Origin: UBA12170 sp964293475
GTDB lineage: Bacteria; Bacteroidota; Bacteroidia; Bacteroidales; UBA12170
NCBI GenBank assembly: GCA_964293475.1
Contig: CAXYYJ010000013.1
Location: forward strand, 1 to 64,000
Reading direction: 5' to 3'
Length of the DNA stretch: 64,000 nucleotides
Shown here: positions 61,755 through 64,000 of the stretch, piece by piece
Position numbering within the stretch: the first letter of the stretch is position 1
Layout: each line of letters begins with the position of its first letter
Position numbers and translations under genes: made by a program
Notes under the pieces: model-generated
The model's input: the letters and a program-made list of their open reading frames with translations, nothing else
Database searches by the model: none
What the model was told of the DNA's origin: nothing

Positions 61755-63089
61755 TTAATTAATTAGTGATATTTTTTGATTCACAAGCGATTGGTGGTTT
61801 CTGGTTCTGATTGTCATGCGCTGGTTTTGGCCAGGTTGCAATGTTGGTTGCGATTCAGAAAAAGCACCATAATCGCGGGTACTTTTGAGTGAGGACGATT
61901 TTAAATCGCTCTCCAGCAAAATGCTTTGATTTAAAGTCCAGGGGAAGTTAAATTCGGTGCCATTTTCCCAAACAGCATCGTAGGAAGTTCCCACTATGCG
62001 GGCGTAGATTTTGGTGTTATCCAGAGCATCGTAGTATCCAAAATAGTATTCATAACCATCGTTGGGAATGGTAACATCCTCGTCAAACTGATAGATGGTT
62101 CCATTGTTGATGCTCCAACGGTCAAGGTTATGTACGCCGTAGTTTTTGGCGCTCAGGAAAAAATAATCTTCGCTTATGTCCAGGTTGAAAATTGGAGAAA
62201 CTTCAGTGGAAAGATTCAATGGTTCGTTCCAGCTCAGGGTCAAACCCAGAACATATCCCCCAACTGTTTCACCCTCGGTGGTTGCGGTGTAATAAAGGCT
62301 CATGGGGTTTGATGGAAAAACATAGTTCACCCTGTCTAAAACATCAATCGACTTGGAACCTTGTCCGGGAACATTGATGTAGATTACGGTATAGGTTGGA
62401 TTGAAAAAGCTAACACTGTAAACTCCAACTTCCATATCAACTTTTACGGTGGCATTACCGCCATTGCTGCTGATATTCACTTCGCCTTCGTAAAGATTAT
62501 TTGCCAATCCAGTTCTGTCAACATTTACCCAAACCACTTGTGAAGCTCCTGCGGCTAATGTACCCGAAGATTGAGAAAGACCAATCCAGTTGGCGGAACC
62601 ACTGAGCTGATAGGATAAATCTACTTCACCATCGTTTCTAATGGTAATAAAGTCTCTGGTTGAGCCGGCTGGAATTTTAATATAGTCGATATCCCACCAT
62701 AACACCGAAGGATCGGGTAATGGCTTGATTATTTGAACATTAATAATTCTTGTTCCACCATTGCTGTTGACCAGAATGCTGCTATTGTAAACTCCGAAAT
62801 TCAGATTTTCTGTATTTGCGATCACGGTAATTTTTGCCATCTCGTTAAATCCTAAGGCTCCATTGGATGGAAAAACACTGAGTATTTCGTCGGATGATGA
62901 TACCTGAAACTCCATAATGGTGTTTCCTGTATTGGTGATGCCAAAATATTTTGTTGATTCATTTTTAGTAAAAATCATTTCCTGAGTATCGGTGCTTATT
63001 TCGGCAGGTCTGTCGTCTTTTTGGCATGAAGCTAAACTTATTGATAATAAGATAACTAAGGCTGAAAATAGTGAAATTCGTGTTTTCAT
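61755..63089 (-). CDS. BACON-domain lipoprotein
   Basis: This 444-residue lipoprotein has its lipobox in SLASCQKDD (Cys about residue 22). It has two BACON-type Ig-like domains: one at about 35-125 (EILSVFPSNGALGFNEMAKI ... SSILVNSNGGTRIINVQI) and one at about 130-220 (WIGLSQSSGTLAAGASQVVW ... GEVNISSNGGNATVKVDMEV). The C-terminal 220 residues are an unassigned beta-rich region. BACON domains in Bacteroidota are found in surface glycan-binding or spacer proteins. No PUL genes (SusC/SusD) are adjacent. Confidence 0.82.
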   Translation of the reverse strand: MKTRISLFSALVILLSISLASCQKDDRPAEISTDTQEMIFTKNESTKYFGITNTGNTIMEFQVSSSDEILSVFPSNGALGFNEMAKITVIANTENLNFGVYNSSILVNSNGGTRIINVQIIKPLPDPSVLWWDIDYIKIPAGSTRDFITIRNDGEVDLSYQLSGSANWIGLSQSSGTLAAGASQVVWVNVDRTGLANNLYEGEVNISSNGGNATVKVDMEVGVYSVSFFNPTYTVIYINVPGQGSKSIDVLDRVNYVFPSNPMSLYYTATTEGETVGGYVLGLTLSWNEPLNLSTEVSPIFNLDISEDYFFLSAKNYGVHNLDRWSINNGTIYQFDEDVTIPNDGYEYYFGYYDALDNTKIYARIVGTSYDAVWENGTEFNFPWTLNQSILLESDLKSSSLKSTRDYGAFSESQPTLQPGQNQRMTIRTRNHQSLVNQKISLIN

Positions 63090-63152
63090 GATTCATGTAT
63101 TTTAAACAATGGTGAATGCAAACCAATATCATACCAAACTTTAATTCTGGGG

Positions 63153-63182
63153 CAAAAAAAAGCTGCATCGAATGATGCAGCC
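63153..63182 (-). terminator. Terminator of the S9 peptidase gene
   Basis: On the minus strand GCTGCATC pairs with GATGCAGC (loop ATTC) followed by a run of eight T. It lies just after the stop codon at 63205. Confidence 0.88.
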
Positions 63183-63204
63183 TCAATTTTTTCAGTATAG
63201 TATA

Positions 63205-64000
63205 CTATTTCAGCCACTTATCGAGCCAGTTAAAAAATCTGCGTTGCCATAAAATTCCATTTTGGGGTTTTAGCACCCAGTGGTTTTCGTTGGGAAAATA
63301 TAGATATTCGGCTGGTATTCCTTTTAAAATTGCGGCATTATAGGCACTCATGCCTTGCGATGCTACAATTCTGTAATCTAACTCACTGTGAATTACCATG
63401 ATGGGAGTATTCCAGTTTTGAACAAATTTGTGAGGCGAATTGGCGAAGGATTTTTGGGCTGTTTTGTTGGATAAATCCCAAAAAGGGCCACCCAAATCCC
63501 AGTTGGCAAACCACATTTCTTCTGTTTCGAGATATTGCGCTTCCAAATTAAACATGCCATTGTGGGCAATGAAAGCTTTGAATCTGTTGTTGTGGTTTCC
63601 GGCAAGCCAATAAACAGAGAAGCCTCCGTAGCTGGCTCCCACTGCACCCAAACGGTTCGCGTCGACCCAGGGCTCCTGTTTCACAGCATCAATAGCGCTG
63701 AGATAATCGTTCATATTTTGTCCGCCATAATCCCCGCTTATTTGCTCCAGCCATTCCTGTCCAAAGCCGGGTAAACCGCGACGGTTTGGAGCCACTATCA
63801 CATAATCGTTGGCTGCCATCATTTGAAAATTCCATCTATAGCTCCAAAACTGACTCACGGTACTTTGAGGTCCACCCTGGCAATAAAGCAATGCAGGGTA
63901 TTTTTTACGTTCGTCGAAGTTCGGAGGAAGAATAACCCAGGTGAGCATTTGTTTTCCATCGGTTGTTTGTATCCATCGTTGGGTTACTTCACCAAACTGA
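63205..64000 (-). CDS. S9 family peptidase (prolyl oligopeptidase-type), 3' part
   Basis: Only the C-terminal part is in the window. The frame is open to the right edge (QFGEVTQRWIQTTDGKQ before the first internal Met). The alpha/beta-hydrolase domain has the nucleophile motif GASYGGFS, the acid in HSELDYRI and the catalytic His in NENHWVLKP. An N-terminal beta-propeller is expected outside the window. Such proteins are dipeptidyl or acylaminoacyl peptidases that release short peptides. The subfamily cannot be fixed from this part. Confidence 0.9.
   Translation of the reverse strand, partial: QFGEVTQRWIQTTDGKQMLTWVILPPNFDERKKYPALLYCQGGPQSTVSQFWSYRWNFQMMAANDYVIVAPNRRGLPGFGQEWLEQISGDYGGQNMNDYLSAIDAVKQEPWVDANRLGAVGASYGGFSVYWLAGNHNNRFKAFIAHNGMFNLEAQYLETEEMWFANWDLGGPFWDLSNKTAQKSFANSPHKFVQNWNTPIMVIHSELDYRIVASQGMSAYNAAILKGIPAEYLYFPNENHWVLKPQNGILWQRRFFNWLDKWLK

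Overview
The window looks like chromosome from a Bacteroidota bacterium, probably Bacteroidales-like. The evidence is gldE and gldD side by side, a secreted protein ending in a type IX secretion (T9SS) sorting domain, many lipoproteins with an S-C lipobox, a TonB receptor with a carboxypeptidase-regulatory-like domain, BACON domains, few Shine-Dalgarno sequences, and candidate promoters of the TAnnTTTG type. No rRNA, tRNA or CRISPR array was recognised. The core genes are moderately AT-rich; the accessory genes are visibly AT-richer.

Layout. Positions 1-1000 hold a REP-associated tyrosine transposase among short hairpin repeats. Positions 1.0-6.7 kb are core: a three-gene envelope operon including a PagL-like lipid A deacylase, then mazG and a DUF2851 gene. 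Positions 6.7-16.3 kb are a patchwork accessory island. It holds RhuM, an MFS exporter, the SIR2-HerA antiphage pair followed by a KTSC protein and a small lipoprotein, a VapBC-type module, and many gene fragments. Three direct-repeat pairs tie the patchwork together: the duplicated 5' end of DUF2851, a 125-bp upstream segment, and a 195-bp segment around the MFS gene. Broken KilA-N genes lie on both sides of VapBC.

Positions 16.4-18.9 kb return to core genes (ftsE and a fused aconitase-family enzyme). Positions 19.0-22.5 kb are a second island: a UPF1-like SF1 helicase between directly repeated IS66 remnants. Positions 22.7-29.2 kb are one transcription unit: a K+ channel-like protein, then an RND adaptor, permease and outer-membrane factor.

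Positions 29-38 kb are read on the minus strand: a small lipoprotein, a T9SS thioredoxin-fold protein, deoC, gldD, gldE, and a tightly packed ORF6N / DNA methyltransferase / TPR-barrel / SAM methyltransferase operon. leuS follows, then a very large CHASE-multi-PAS histidine kinase and urocanate hydratase. Positions 48.2-50.6 kb form a nitric-oxide-type sensory operon: H-NOX, hybrid kinase and a Cys-rich PAS protein. Positions 50.6-52.6 kb carry crcB, an unknown gene, acylphosphatase and mnmD.

Positions 52.6-55.8 kb form a metal-related operon: a Cys/His-rich protein, an HMA protein and a TonB receptor. After it come a DUF4143 ATPase gene preceded by six 32-bp tandem repeats, a fused aroD-aroE gene, a PHP phosphatase, yidC, a BACON lipoprotein, and the 3' part of an S9 peptidase cut by the window edge.

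The most interesting places are the SIR2-HerA-KTSC operon and its patchwork surroundings, the near-perfect palindromes inside both KilA-N remnants, the helicase between IS66 remnants, the ORF6N-methyltransferase operon, and the exact 32-bp repeat array.
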